A stretch of 33,230 bases of DNA. It comes from Gallionella sp. (lineage in GTDB: Bacteria; Pseudomonadota; Gammaproteobacteria; Burkholderiales; Gallionellaceae). The position numbers and the translations under genes are program-made. How positions within the stretch are numbered: position 1 is the first letter of the stretch; every line of letters starts with the position of its first letter. Below are positions 1 through 7,020 of the stretch, one piece after another. A model generated the notes under the pieces. It made no database searches. It saw nothing but the letters and a program-made list of their open reading frames with translations, and was not told the origin of the DNA. The stretch is from the NCBI GenBank assembly GCA_030700315.1, contig JAUYJO010000079.1, positions 1 to 33,230 of the forward strand, written 5' to 3'.

Positions 1-140
1 GCAGAGATAACAACAAAAACAAAAGCAACATCAAGAACAGAGGCAAAAGTAAAACCGGGGCAGCGCCGTCCAGCTGCAAGTGAAGTCGAATGTGCAGCTT
101 AAACTTGATGCATTATTGTCTTGACTCAAGGATCCACTTT

Positions 141-164
141 ACACCAACACTTTTGATCGCACCC
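141..164. repeat. 24-bp direct repeat, left copy (flanks ccdAB)
   Basis: This 24-bp block recurs at 1165-1188 in the same orientation with one mismatch (C at 150, T at 1174). Similarity does not extend into the flanks. The two copies bracket the ccdAB pair and about 370 bp of decayed sequence, so they may be the scar of an insertion or the substrate for its excision. Confidence 0.7.
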
Positions 165-184
165 TGGCGCAAACGACAACTTGA

Positions 185-220
185 CATGCGTATAATTATG
201 CGTACAGTTATGCGTATTAT
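185..220 (+). promoter_or_regulatory. three 12-bp tandem repeats upstream of ccdA (candidate operator)
   Basis: The core ATGCGTA occurs three times at exact 12-bp intervals (186-192, 198-204, 210-216). A TTGACA at 181 overlaps the first copy and TATAAT-like hexamers fall at 191 and 215, but no pair has ideal 17-bp spacing. CcdA/CcdB complexes repress their own promoter by binding repeated sites, so an autoregulatory operator is inferred. The array ends 22 bp before the ccdA start codon. Confidence 0.5.
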
Positions 221-242
221 ATTTCACGGGAGATAATGCGCT

Positions 243-494
243 ATGCAACCTCATTACGACGCAACAGCGAAAAAAGGTCGTCTATCATTGTCGATCAATC
301 AAAACTTACTGGATCGCCTCGAACCATACAAGCAACAGGTTAATTTCTCGGCACAAGCTGAGCAGTTGCTCGCTCGAATGCTAGAGGAGCTTGAAAATCG
401 CACTTGGGCAGAGCGCAATGCTGAAGCACTGGCGGCGCATGGAAAGGATATCTCAACTACGGGCTTAGCGGGCGCTGAGTTTGATCGGATTTGA
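243..494 (+). CDS. ccdA: CcdA-type antitoxin
   Basis: This 83-residue protein is the probable antitoxin of a type II toxin-antitoxin pair. It would bind the CcdB-like toxin encoded next and repress the shared promoter. The N-terminal half (residues about 10-50) has the LSLSINQNLLDRL pattern of a ribbon-helix-helix DNA-binding fold. The C-terminal half carries WAERNAEALAAH, matching the Trp-x-x-Glu-Asn pattern of the CcdA toxin-neutralising tail. The ATG follows a GGGAGA ribosome site at 228-233. The stop lies 3 bp before the GTG start of the next gene, as expected for translational coupling. Base composition is more AT-rich than in the chromosomal genes further on, consistent with acquisition by transfer. 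The fold is inferred from sequence pattern only. Confidence 0.75.
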   Translation: MQPHYDATAKKGRLSLSINQNLLDRLEPYKQQVNFSAQAEQLLARMLEELENRTWAERNAEALAAHGKDISTTGLAGAEFDRI

Positions 495-497
495 GCC

Positions 498-791
498 GTG
501 GCTCAATTTGACATCTATCCCAATCCGGGCACAAAGAGAATCGAGATACCTTATCTTGTCTCTGTGCAGAACGACCACATAACAAGCAAAACTGGCGCGA
601 CGGTCGTTATTCCGCTACGAGCCAATGCACAACCTGTAGACATCATGGCTCCGCTAATCGAGATTGCAGGGAAAGGGCAGTTTGTTCTGTCAACCGACGA
701 AATTTTCGCAATCGACACCGCCAGACTCAAGTCTCCTTTGGCCAAGCTGAGCGTAGCTGATCGCGCAAAAATAAAACCTGCGATAGATTAA
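498..791 (+). CDS. ccdB: CcdB-type toxin, apparently C-terminally truncated
   Basis: This 97-residue protein starts at GTG, 3 bp after the ccdA stop. The opening MAQFDIYPNP, the later LVSVQNDHI and VVIPL segments, and the end KIKPAID all match the CcdB family, which poisons DNA gyrase. In E. coli F-plasmid CcdB the chain continues past the equivalent of AID to a terminal Trp-Gly-Ile, which is required for killing. Chromosomal homologues end in a FLITGI-like motif. Here a TAA follows the Asp codon directly. In the +1 frame the DNA from 793 reads Val-Ile-Gly-Glu-Tyr then stop, which resembles the missing tail. A one-base insertion near 789-792 may therefore have removed the gyrase-poisoning end. 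The protein may still bind CcdA without being toxic. Confidence 0.8.
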   Translation: MAQFDIYPNPGTKRIEIPYLVSVQNDHITSKTGATVVIPLRANAQPVDIMAPLIEIAGKGQFVLSTDEIFAIDTARLKSPLAKLSVADRAKIKPAID

Positions 792-894
792 GGTGATCGG
801 CGAATATTGATTGCATAAGGGCGGCTGTAAAATAATTTGTTGGTTTGCATAAATCGCCAACTTCTTTTCGGATTCTTCAACATCAGTTGTCCCC

Positions 895-1059
895 TCAAGC
901 AACAGCAGCACCGCAAGCGCCACAGAAACGATTGCTCTCTTCCTACACTTTGCTTCCGCAAGCCGAACAGAACGCGCGTACCTTTGATTGCCCTGTGGCG
1001 GCTACTGTAGAAACCTCTGGGTTACCTGCCTGCTGGCGTGGCAGCTAACATTTTTTCAT
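895..1059 (-). pseudogene. remnant of a small double zinc-ribbon protein
   Basis: Read on the minus strand from an ATG at 1059, one frame encodes MKKC, then a TAG, then a stretch ending FCSACGSKV, a second TAG, and EESNRFCGACGAAVA before TGA at 895-897. Two CxxCG knuckles (CSACG and CGACG) in one frame about 15 codons apart are typical of paired zinc-ribbon proteins. The two in-frame TAG codons imply decay. No function can be assigned, and chance cannot be excluded for so short a stretch. Confidence 0.35.
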
Positions 1060-1164
1060 TGGCCTGACGAAATATCTCCATCCATCCATCCATCGCTCGC
1101 ATACAGCCTTGTCCGCTGTGGTGAATTGCCATAACGCCTTCGGCTCATCCGCCCTACGTAAGAT

Positions 1165-1188
1165 ACACCAACATTTTTGATCGCACCC
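1165..1188. repeat. 24-bp direct repeat, right copy (flanks ccdAB)
   Basis: This is the partner of 141-164, identical at 23 of 24 positions and in the same orientation. The starts are 1024 bp apart. Confidence 0.7.
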
Positions 1189-1358
1189 CATGCGGCGAGC
1201 CAGCCTTTCCAGCGCCGCAAATCACGTACGGACAATATGGGAATTGTCTGCCATCGGGTGTATGATGGCCGCATGACGGTTAAAGTCATACTCATCGCTT
1301 GAGGGTAATACGCTTGGATTATTGCCAGAAGCGCTGACGTAATTAACGAACGTATTTC

Positions 1359-1369
1359 GGGGGGGGGAG
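1359..1369 (+). promoter_or_regulatory. nine-G tract forming the ribosome binding site of the MCP gene
   Basis: Nine consecutive G (1359-1367) followed by AG sit 2 bp before the TTG start at 1372. The ribosome site is therefore part of a mononucleotide run. Gain or loss of G by slipped-strand mispairing would change the strength or spacing of the site without changing the coding frame. Confidence 0.5.
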
Positions 1370-1371
1370 TC

Positions 1372-2577
1372 TTGAATCAACCGCATTCCGGGTTTTTACC
1401 CGCGACGGCTTGGCTGGGCCGTCTCACGTTGGTCGCTAAAATTGTCATTGCAGCAGTTCTGGCTTCCTCTCCGCTCGCGGCGCTTGCCTACAGCGCCACC
1501 ACCGGCGAACCGGTATCGACAGCCGCAGTGCTTGCATTCGGCGGCATGGTGCTCTTTTCCTGGTATCTGCTGGCCTCCTTGTGTTTTTCCTTTGCCCGAT
1601 TGTTTCACGAGTTGCACGAAGCGCATACCCGCCTGGAAAGCGGCGATTTCGATGTTCGCATGGTGCCGGTGGGTGCCGATGAAGGAACGCAGCTCGCGGG
1701 GCAGCTCAACGATACGGCAAGGGAAGTGGGGCGCATCGTCGCGAATATCCGCGATGCCGCCGCCGAAGTGGCGCATGCCACGGTCGAGCTGAAGGGCAAC
1801 GCCACGCTGGTGGCCGATGCCGCGTTGCGGCAGGAGCAGTCGACTTCGTACATGGCAGCGGCGGTGGAGGAGTTGACCGCCAGCATTGCCGAAGTGGCCT
1901 CGCAGAGCCGCGACGCCGAGCAAACTTCGCTTGCGGTCAGCGAATTGTCGGCAGCGGGAAGCCATGCTATCTCGCATTCTTCCGGCGAAGTCGTGTCCCT
2001 GGCGCGGGCGATCGGAGAAGTTTCGCAACTGATGAACCAACTGGCGCAACGTTCTGCCGAAGTCGGCCAGTCCACTGGCATGATCAGGGAAATTTCCGAC
2101 CAGACCAACCTGCTCGCGTTGAACGCAGCCATCGAGGCGGCACGGGCGGGCGAACAGGGGCGCGGATTTGCCGTGGTGGCCGATGAAGTGCGCAAACTGG
2201 CGCAACGGGCGCGCACCTCGGCTGACGAAATCACTCATACGGTCGGCACGATCCAGAGCGAGATACGGCAAGCGGTGGCTCACATGAATTCGGCCAGCGG
2301 CCAAGCGCAGGAGAGTGCGGCGCATGCCAACGGAGCTACGGAGGCGCTGGCCAAAATCGACGCGCAAGCGGCGGCGGCTCTGGACAGCGTACACCAGATT
2401 GCGGCAGGCACGCAGCAGCAAAGCGTGAGCAGCTCGGAAATTGCGCAGCACGTTGAGCAAATTGCCGCAAGCACGCACCAGAACAGCCATGCCGCCAACG
2501 AAACCGCCGCGATGGCGTCCCATCTCGCCTTATTGGCGAACGGTATGCGCGGTGATTTGGCGGGCTCGCGGGGATAA
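1372..2577 (+). CDS. methyl-accepting chemotaxis protein without a periplasmic sensor domain
   Basis: This 401-residue inner-membrane chemoreceptor would signal to CheA/CheW. Two membrane segments (about residues 18-40 and 50-74) are separated by only some ten residues, so there is no periplasmic ligand domain. A short HAMP-like linker (about 75-125) leads into a long coiled coil. The signalling hairpin tip is clear at about 236-266, with [20 protein letters not shown] and [15 protein letters not shown]. The start is TTG directly after a nine-G ribosome site; no good ATG is available upstream of the first membrane segment. The input signal must come from the membrane region, the cytoplasm or a partner. 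The next gene on the same strand encodes a stand-alone sensor-like membrane protein. No other che genes are in the window. Confidence 0.92.
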   Translation: MNQPHSGFLPATAWLGRLTLVAKIVIAAVLASSPLAALAYSATTGEPVSTAAVLAFGGMVLFSWYLLASLCFSFARLFHELHEAHTRLESGDFDVRMVPVGADEGTQLAGQLNDTAREVGRIVANIRDAAAEVAHATVELKGNATLVADAALRQEQSTSYMAAAVEELTASIAEVASQSRDAEQTSLAVSELSAAGSHAISHSSGEVVSLARAIGEVSQLMNQLAQRSAEVGQSTGMIREISDQTNLLALNAAIEAARAGEQGRGFAVVADEVRKLAQRARTSADEITHTVGTIQSEIRQAVAHMNSASGQAQESAAHANGATEALAKIDAQAAAALDSVHQIAAGTQQQSVSSSEIAQHVEQIAASTHQNSHAANETAAMASHLALLANGMRGDLAGSRG

Positions 2578-2582
2578 CGTCT

Positions 2583-2634
2583 AACGGTCATGGCAAGCAC
2601 GCCACCCCTGATTATGAAACTTGCCATGACCGTT
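2583..2634. repeat. palindromic intergenic repeat, family P copy 1
   Basis: Two perfect 15-bp inverted arms (2583-2597 and 2620-2634) surround a 22-nt loop, starting 5 bp after the MCP stop codon. The second copy, at 12999-13050, also follows a gene end. The loops share CCCCTGAT-ATGAAA. No T-tract follows, so this is a REP-like element rather than a canonical terminator. Confidence 0.7.
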
Positions 2635-2680
2635 TCCCCCTATCCAAATCCCCCTCGCTGCGCTCTCCCCCTGCGCAAGC

Positions 2681-2740
2681 GGGATAACCAGCGACTTGGC
2701 TGCGGTCGTTTGCAGCCTAGTCGAATGGCTAGTTGTTTCA
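2681..2740. repeat. 60-bp dispersed repeat (copy 1)
   Basis: This block recurs at 29689-29749 in the same orientation, differing by one extra base and one substitution. It contains a small hairpin with GGCTGC and GCAGCC arms (2698-2717). It directly precedes another dispersed block at 2744-2780, so the spacer is a mosaic of repeats. Confidence 0.7.
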
Positions 2741-2743
2741 CCC

Positions 2744-2780
2744 AGAAAGGGCAAACGAATCGCTGCGCGAGTTTTACGTT
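2744..2780. repeat. 37-bp dispersed repeat (copy 1), partner at 13082-13118
   Basis: This block is identical to 13082-13118 at 36 of 37 positions and in the same orientation. In both places it lies downstream of a family P palindrome. Here it ends 20 bp before the GTG start of the next gene and so lies in its 5' region. Confidence 0.7.
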
Positions 2781-2800
2781 GCAGACAGAGGAGATTTTTT

Positions 2801-3691
2801 GTGAACAGTTTTGAATGGATGTTTTTTCCGCTGCTGGTCGTTGCCATCGCCGCTATTGTTTTTTTCTCCGCCCGGCGCAGTCGGCGGGAGAGTCTTGCGC
2901 TCCGCCTGGAAGGTATTCGTGTCAACCGTCTGGTCGAGCGATTGCTGATCGATTTGCAACAGCACCGGGGAATGGTGAACGCCTTCCTGAGCGGCGACAA
3001 CTCGTTCGGGTCGAAAATCGAACAAAAGCAAGCGGCGATTGGGCAGGACATTGCAGCACTGGATGCCTTGCATGGTCAGGGGTTGATGACGAAACACCGC
3101 TGGGAAGGCATCTGCAGCGCCTGGCAAGCTTTGCGCGCAGAGGCGATGGCGCTGCCTGCCGAGGAGAGTTTCCGCCGCCATAGCGAGCTTATCCGTGCCG
3201 TGTTGTATTCGATGGGAGACATCGCGGAGCGTAGCCAGATCATCGGCGTCTGTGCTGCCGACTTCACTCTGGTGGATGCGCTGTGGAGCAAGCTGCCCGC
3301 CGTTGCCGAGGGGCTGGGCCAAGCGCGCGGGATGGGATCCAGCGTTGCGGCAAAAGGCTATTGTTCCAGCGTCGCGCGCGTCAAGTTGCGTTTTTTGGAG
3401 GAGCATATCGGCGAGACCGTCGGATGTGTGGACAACGACCTGGCGCATGCCGATACTGCCGAAGCCGTCGCATTCAAGCGGGCGTGGGGAGCAACGCATG
3501 TTGCCGTCCGTGAATTCCTGGCACTGCTGGATGAAAAGCTGATCAATGTGGAACGCCCCACGATTGACGCCGGCCATTACTTCAGCGCCGGCACCAAAGC
3601 GATGGATGCGGTGTTTCATGCCTTCGATCAGGCTTGCGATGCATTGGAAAGCACATTGGCTGGAAGGGGTGCGGATGCGCGCACCGCTTGA
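2801..3691 (+). CDS. membrane-anchored protein with nitrate/nitrite-sensor-like helical domain
   Basis: This 296-residue protein starts at GTG 2801, chosen because GAGGAG lies at 2788-2793. The longer open frame from 2696 runs through repeat DNA. One membrane segment (residues about 6-23) is followed by ARRSRRE, so the remainder is probably cytoplasmic. The rest is helical. LLIDLQQHRGMVNAFLSG (about 45-62) and LPAVAEGLGQARGMGSSVA further on resemble the two halves of NIT-like four-helix sensors found in some chemoreceptors and kinases. There is no output domain. The gene lies downstream of a chemoreceptor that lacks a sensor, and a functional pairing is attractive but unproven. A hairpin terminator follows at 3753-3789. 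The family match comes from pattern only. Confidence 0.6.
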   Translation: MNSFEWMFFPLLVVAIAAIVFFSARRSRRESLALRLEGIRVNRLVERLLIDLQQHRGMVNAFLSGDNSFGSKIEQKQAAIGQDIAALDALHGQGLMTKHRWEGICSAWQALRAEAMALPAEESFRRHSELIRAVLYSMGDIAERSQIIGVCAADFTLVDALWSKLPAVAEGLGQARGMGSSVAAKGYCSSVARVKLRFLEEHIGETVGCVDNDLAHADTAEAVAFKRAWGATHVAVREFLALLDEKLINVERPTIDAGHYFSAGTKAMDAVFHAFDQACDALESTLAGRGADARTA

Positions 3692-3752
3692 AGCCAGCAA
3701 ATAAATAGCAGCCCATCAATACCAGACCATAAATACCAGGCCCTAAATAAAT

Positions 3753-3789
3753 GAGCCGCCCTGTTTCAGTCGGGGTGGCTCGTTTTTTT
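3753..3789 (+). terminator. Rho-independent terminator
   Basis: An 11-bp stem (3753-3763 with 3771-3781, including G-U pairs), a 7-nt loop and seven T follow the NIT-like gene. The gene on the other strand ends at 3851 facing it, so the hairpin sits between convergent genes. Confidence 0.8.
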
Positions 3790-3850
3790 GGGTTTATGAT
3801 TTACAGCTTATTTGCGTAACCGGCCCATCCTGTGAGTACCTGCAAAACCC

Positions 3851-4498
3851 TCAATGGTTATGCACATCCGCTGCGGGAGCAGGAGCTGCGAGAGTCGGAG
3901 CTGCGTGATGATGGCTGCCTGAGGCGGCGATGGCAGTGTGGACGCTTTCGACATAATGCATGTAGGTCACATAGGCCTCTACAAACTCGCGACCTGCCTC
4001 GACGCTCTTGTCCTTATTCTTTTTCGTTTCCAACGCGTGCTGAAATTTTGTTCGGATCGCTTCCGCCATGTGGTTGCTGATCATCCCGATCATTTCTTCG
4101 GCGGAGCCATTGGCGAGCGCCTTGTCGGACAACGCAATAATCGGCTCGACCGCTTCGTCCTTGATGCCGCTATACGGCGCGCCTTCGCCCGCGCGATGCA
4201 CGCGCACCAGCGTTTCGAGGAAATACTGGTCGGCCAGTTCCATCGCTTCCTTGCCCTTGCCGCGGACCGCGACCGCTTTCGCAAAGGCCGCTCTGATCTC
4301 CGCTTCGCTATCTTTTTTAACCCACTTCAGGATGGGGGTTATATCGCCGTTTTTCAGGGCGATCCTGGCTTCCGGGATGACCGGGCCGCCGGTCGTGTCG
4401 CAGTGGGCTTGCGCATTTCCGGCAAACAACAAAAAACAGACCATGGAAAGAAGGGCTGCGATGGAATTTTTTCTGGCGTTACCGGTGCTTTTTGTCAT
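3851..4498 (-). CDS. DUF6448-type secreted protein, His-rich C-terminus
   Basis: This 215-residue protein has a signal peptide (residues about 1-32, hydrophobic core ALLSMVCFLLFAG, cleavage near AQA-HC). The mature N-terminus, HCDTTGGPVIPEARIAL followed by ILKWVKK, is the signature I associate with the DUF6448 family of unknown function. The middle is helical and acidic. The C-terminus ends in GSHHHAAP and HNH, a possible metal-binding tail. The ATG follows AAGGATC. A tandem 16-bp repeat lies just upstream. The next gene on this strand upstream (ppx) ends 125 bp away, and a weak inverted repeat in the gap suggests separate transcription. No reaction is known. Periplasmic metal handling is speculation from the His residues. 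Confidence 0.75.
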   Translation of the reverse strand: MTKSTGNARKNSIAALLSMVCFLLFAGNAQAHCDTTGGPVIPEARIALKNGDITPILKWVKKDSEAEIRAAFAKAVAVRGKGKEAMELADQYFLETLVRVHRAGEGAPYSGIKDEAVEPIIALSDKALANGSAEEMIGMISNHMAEAIRTKFQHALETKKNKDKSVEAGREFVEAYVTYMHYVESVHTAIAASGSHHHAAPTLAAPAPAADVHNH

Positions 4499-4510
4499 TG
4501 CTGGGATCCT

Positions 4511-4542
4511 TGATTTTGTTAAATTGGGATTTTGTTGAATTG
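4511..4542 (-). repeat. tandem 16-bp repeat upstream of the DUF6448 gene
   Basis: The segments 4511-4526 and 4527-4542 are direct repeats matching at 14 of 16 positions (unit like GATTTTGTTAAATTG). They end 13 bp before the start codon of the minus-strand gene and could be paired regulator half-sites or a simple duplication. Confidence 0.45.
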
Positions 4543-4623
4543 GATGCGGTATGCATTTTGCGTCACCGCGTAATCTGCGCGGCGCAACAGCGTTAAAGAC
4601 TGCGATTTACCCGCTTAGTTCCA

Positions 4624-6099
4624 TTATTGCGGCACGGGCTGAAAACTCATTCCCAATGTTTTCCATTGCCGCACATCTTCCTGCAACGCGGTCTCGGTCA
4701 GAGGGTTCCGTGCCAGCCATTCGGCGTCTATCGAGAGGTGAAATTTGGTGCCGCTGAAATGCCCTTGCAGGGCGGGTAATTCGATATTGCTGCGGTTGCG
4801 GTAAAACAGCACGGCGAGGCGCAGGCTCATCGCCAGCGCGCAGTCCTCGGGGGTTTTCAATTGTTCTTGCAGCTTGCCCAGGTTGCCGCGCTGCGCCAGC
4901 GCCAGCAGGCTCAGGCGCGTCTGCTCTTTTTTTGAGAAGCCGGGCATGTCGGCATTGGCGAGAATGTAGGCGGTGTGCTTGTGGTAGCCGCTGTGCGCGA
5001 CGCTGATGCCGATTTCATGCAGCCTGGCCGTCCAGCCGAGCATGTGCAGCGCGGTTTCGTCGGCTTCGTCGCCGAGAAATTGCCGCGCGAGTAATTGCGC
5101 CAGTTGCGCCACGTGCTCTGCCTGCCTGGTGTCGATATGGTAACGCTGCATGAATTGCCGCACCGTGACATCACGCATATCGTTATCGTGAAAACGCCCC
5201 AACAGGTCATACAGCACACCTTCGCGCAATGCACCGAGCGCAGGCTGCATCTGCACGATTTCCAGTTCGCAAAAAGCGGCGTACATGATGGCAAAGCCGC
5301 CTGCCAGGGCGAGAATGCGATCCGGGCGCAAGCCCGGCAGATCGAGTTTTTGCGTGTCGCCCGCCTTGAGCAGATGGGCGCGCAATTTTTCCAGCCCTTC
5401 GCGGGTGATGCCGCTTTCGCTGTAGCCGTTCAACAGCAATATTTCATTCAGAACCTTTGCTGTTCCGGACGAGCCGAATGCGTCTTCCCATTGTCCCCGG
5501 TAGTCGGCGGCAATGGCCTGTAATTCTAAGCGTGCAGCCAGCTCCGCCTGCTTGAGGTTCTGCCGGGTGATTTTTCCATCAGGAAAAAAACGGCTGCTGT
5601 AACTGACGCTGCCCATATACAGGCTTTCCATCTTGAGCGGCGCGAGCCCGTTGCCGATGATAAATTCGGTGGAGCCGCCGCCGATGTCGATCACCAGCCG
5701 GTTGTCCTGCGATTGCGGCAAGCCATGTGCCACGCCGAGGTAAATCAGGCGCGCCTCTTCGAGGCCGGCAACGACTTCTATCGGAAACCCCAGAGCCTGT
5801 TCGGCTTGCGGAATAAAGTATGCGGCATTTTTTGCCACGCGCAGCGAGTTGGTGCCCACCGCGCGCACCGCATCGCGAGGCAAGTCGCGCAGACGTTCGG
5901 CGAATTTTCCCAGCGCGGCAAGTGCGCGCTGTTGCGCTTCGGCATCGAGATGTTTGTCGGCGGTGAGCCCGGCGGCAAGCCGCACCGGCTCGCGCAGGCC
6001 ATCCAGCATGTAGAGCTGGTCGCCCTCGACCCGCGCAATTTGCAGCCGAAAGCTGTTCGAACCAAGGTCTACGGCGGCGAGAATGGGTTGATGTTGCAT
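4624..6099 (-). CDS. ppx: exopolyphosphatase / Ppx-GppA phosphatase
   Basis: This 491-residue cytoplasmic enzyme releases orthophosphate from the ends of polyphosphate and may also act on pppGpp. The N-terminal ASKHA fold shows phosphate-loop motif AAVDLGSNSFRLQIAR at residues 8-23, the catalytic-glutamate region GLEEARLIYLG at 112-122, and the second loop VIDIGGGSTEF at 136-146. The C-terminal helical half contains an HD-like segment, RLHEIGISVAHSGYHKH. Length is normal for the Ppx1 family. It lies downstream of phoU on the same strand with a 124-bp spacer containing purine/pyrimidine-rich inverted repeats. ppk1 and a polyP:AMP transferase are elsewhere in the window, supporting the polyphosphatase role over a purely GppA role. 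The ribosome site is weak. Confidence 0.93.
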   Translation of the reverse strand: MQHQPILAAVDLGSNSFRLQIARVEGDQLYMLDGLREPVRLAAGLTADKHLDAEAQQRALAALGKFAERLRDLPRDAVRAVGTNSLRVAKNAAYFIPQAEQALGFPIEVVAGLEEARLIYLGVAHGLPQSQDNRLVIDIGGGSTEFIIGNGLAPLKMESLYMGSVSYSSRFFPDGKITRQNLKQAELAARLELQAIAADYRGQWEDAFGSSGTAKVLNEILLLNGYSESGITREGLEKLRAHLLKAGDTQKLDLPGLRPDRILALAGGFAIMYAAFCELEIVQMQPALGALREGVLYDLLGRFHDNDMRDVTVRQFMQRYHIDTRQAEHVAQLAQLLARQFLGDEADETALHMLGWTARLHEIGISVAHSGYHKHTAYILANADMPGFSKKEQTRLSLLALAQRGNLGKLQEQLKTPEDCALAMSLRLAVLFYRNRSNIELPALQGHFSGTKFHLSIDAEWLARNPLTETALQEDVRQWKTLGMSFQPVPQ

Positions 6100-6120
6100 G
6101 AGAGCCCGTTATTGAATTAT

Positions 6121-6219
6121 GGGGGAAGGGGGAAGGGAGAAGGGGGAAGGGTAAAATCCTCGCATCCTTTGCCCGGAGAGGCGGTTTCTACCCTTCTCCC
6201 TTCCCTCTTCACCCTTCTC
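6121..6219. repeat. purine-rich / pyrimidine-rich inverted repeat between phoU and ppx
   Basis: A GGGGGAAGG-type purine tract (6121-6152) is complemented imperfectly by a CCCTTCTCC-type tract (6189-6219). The transcript could fold into a long imperfect stem between phoU and ppx. Similar GGGGGAAGG/CCTTCCCCC blocks occur in several other spacers here. Confidence 0.5.
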
Positions 6220-6223
6220 GCCT

Positions 6224-6931
6224 TTACTGCTGGATTTCGCGGTCGATTTCATCCACGGTCACGTGGCGCACATCGCGCCCCTTGACCATGTAGATGACAT
6301 ATTCGGACATGTTCTTGGCGTGGTCGCCGATGCGCTCGATCGCTTTTGCGACGAACAGGATTTCCAGCGAAGTGGAAATAGTGCGCGGGTCTTCCATCAT
6401 GAAGGTGATGAGGTAGCGCATGATGGCGCGGAACTCTTCGTCCACCTGTTCGTCCAGGCGCACCACTTGCGCGGCCATCGCCACATCCAGCCGCGCAAAG
6501 GCGTCGAGGGATTTTCGCAGCATATCCAGCGCCAGGTCGGCGGCATGCTTGATCTCGTGGTAGCGCGGCACGTTGAGCGCGTTTTTCTGCGACAGCAACT
6601 TGGCCATGCGCGCGATTTTCTCGGCTTCGTCGCCGATGCGTTCCAGGTCGGTGATGGTCTTGACCACGGCCATCACCAGGCGCAAATCGCCCGCCGTCGG
6701 CTGGCGGCGCGCAATGACCTGGCTGCAGGCCTCGTCGATCTTCACTTTCATGGCGTTGACGCGATGATCGTCCTCGATCACCCGTGTCATCAATGCCACG
6801 TCGCCTCCTATCAGCGACTCTACCGCGCTCTTGATCTGGCTTTCCACCAGGCCGCCCATTTGCAGCACGTTGGCGCGGATCGCCTCAAGCTCGGCATCAA
6901 ACTGGCGGGAAATATGATAGTTCTCTGGCAT
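6224..6931 (-). CDS. phoU: phosphate signalling complex protein PhoU
   Basis: This 235-residue cytoplasmic regulator couples the Pst phosphate transporter to the PhoR/PhoB two-component system and restrains phosphate uptake. Two PhoU three-helix repeats are visible, each with the metal-binding pattern: DLERIGDEAEKIARM in the first and AIERIGDHAKNMSEYV in the second. The start at 6931 (MPENYHISRQF) is chosen because PhoU proteins begin there and AGGA precedes it. The open frame extends another 135 codons upstream without homology. phoU lies between rpiA and ppx on the same strand. No pst or phoB genes are in the window, so its usual partners must be elsewhere. Being next to ppx fits a phosphate/polyP regulon. 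Confidence 0.95.
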   Translation of the reverse strand: MPENYHISRQFDAELEAIRANVLQMGGLVESQIKSAVESLIGGDVALMTRVIEDDHRVNAMKVKIDEACSQVIARRQPTAGDLRLVMAVVKTITDLERIGDEAEKIARMAKLLSQKNALNVPRYHEIKHAADLALDMLRKSLDAFARLDVAMAAQVVRLDEQVDEEFRAIMRYLITFMMEDPRTISTSLEILFVAKAIERIGDHAKNMSEYVIYMVKGRDVRHVTVDEIDREIQQ

Positions 6932-7020
6932 GATCGTTATTCCTGAAAATAAGTAATGTGCAGTGTAGTCGGCGAATGTGAAGGATAAATGACAGTCGGC
7001 ACAGCATCTCGATGCAACCT

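Larger units (their letters stand above)
792..1371. other. gene-poor stretch with decayed sequence
   Basis: No convincing intact gene is seen in these 580 bp. They hold the remnant of a small zinc-ribbon gene (895-1059, minus strand), a TCCA tetranucleotide run near 1078-1093, half of a common intergenic repeat with the GGCGGATGAGCCGAAGGCG motif (minus strand, about 1135-1158), and the right 24-bp direct repeat. Short open frames on both strands resemble nothing known. Confidence 0.5.

Noticed and set aside
845-1048. Plus-strand 67-codon frame after ccdB
   Set aside because: There is no ribosome site and no similarity. The minus strand of the same DNA gives a better explanation (zinc-ribbon remnant).
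1396-2523. Long minus-strand open frame of 375 codons opposite the chemoreceptor
   Set aside because: It is an Arg/His-rich antisense shadow of the MCP gene, caused by GC-rich codon use, with no recognisable domain.
2696-2800. N-terminal extension of the NIT-like membrane protein
   Set aside because: The extension is encoded by dispersed repeat DNA. GTG 2801 has a strong GAGGAG site and begins just before the membrane segment.
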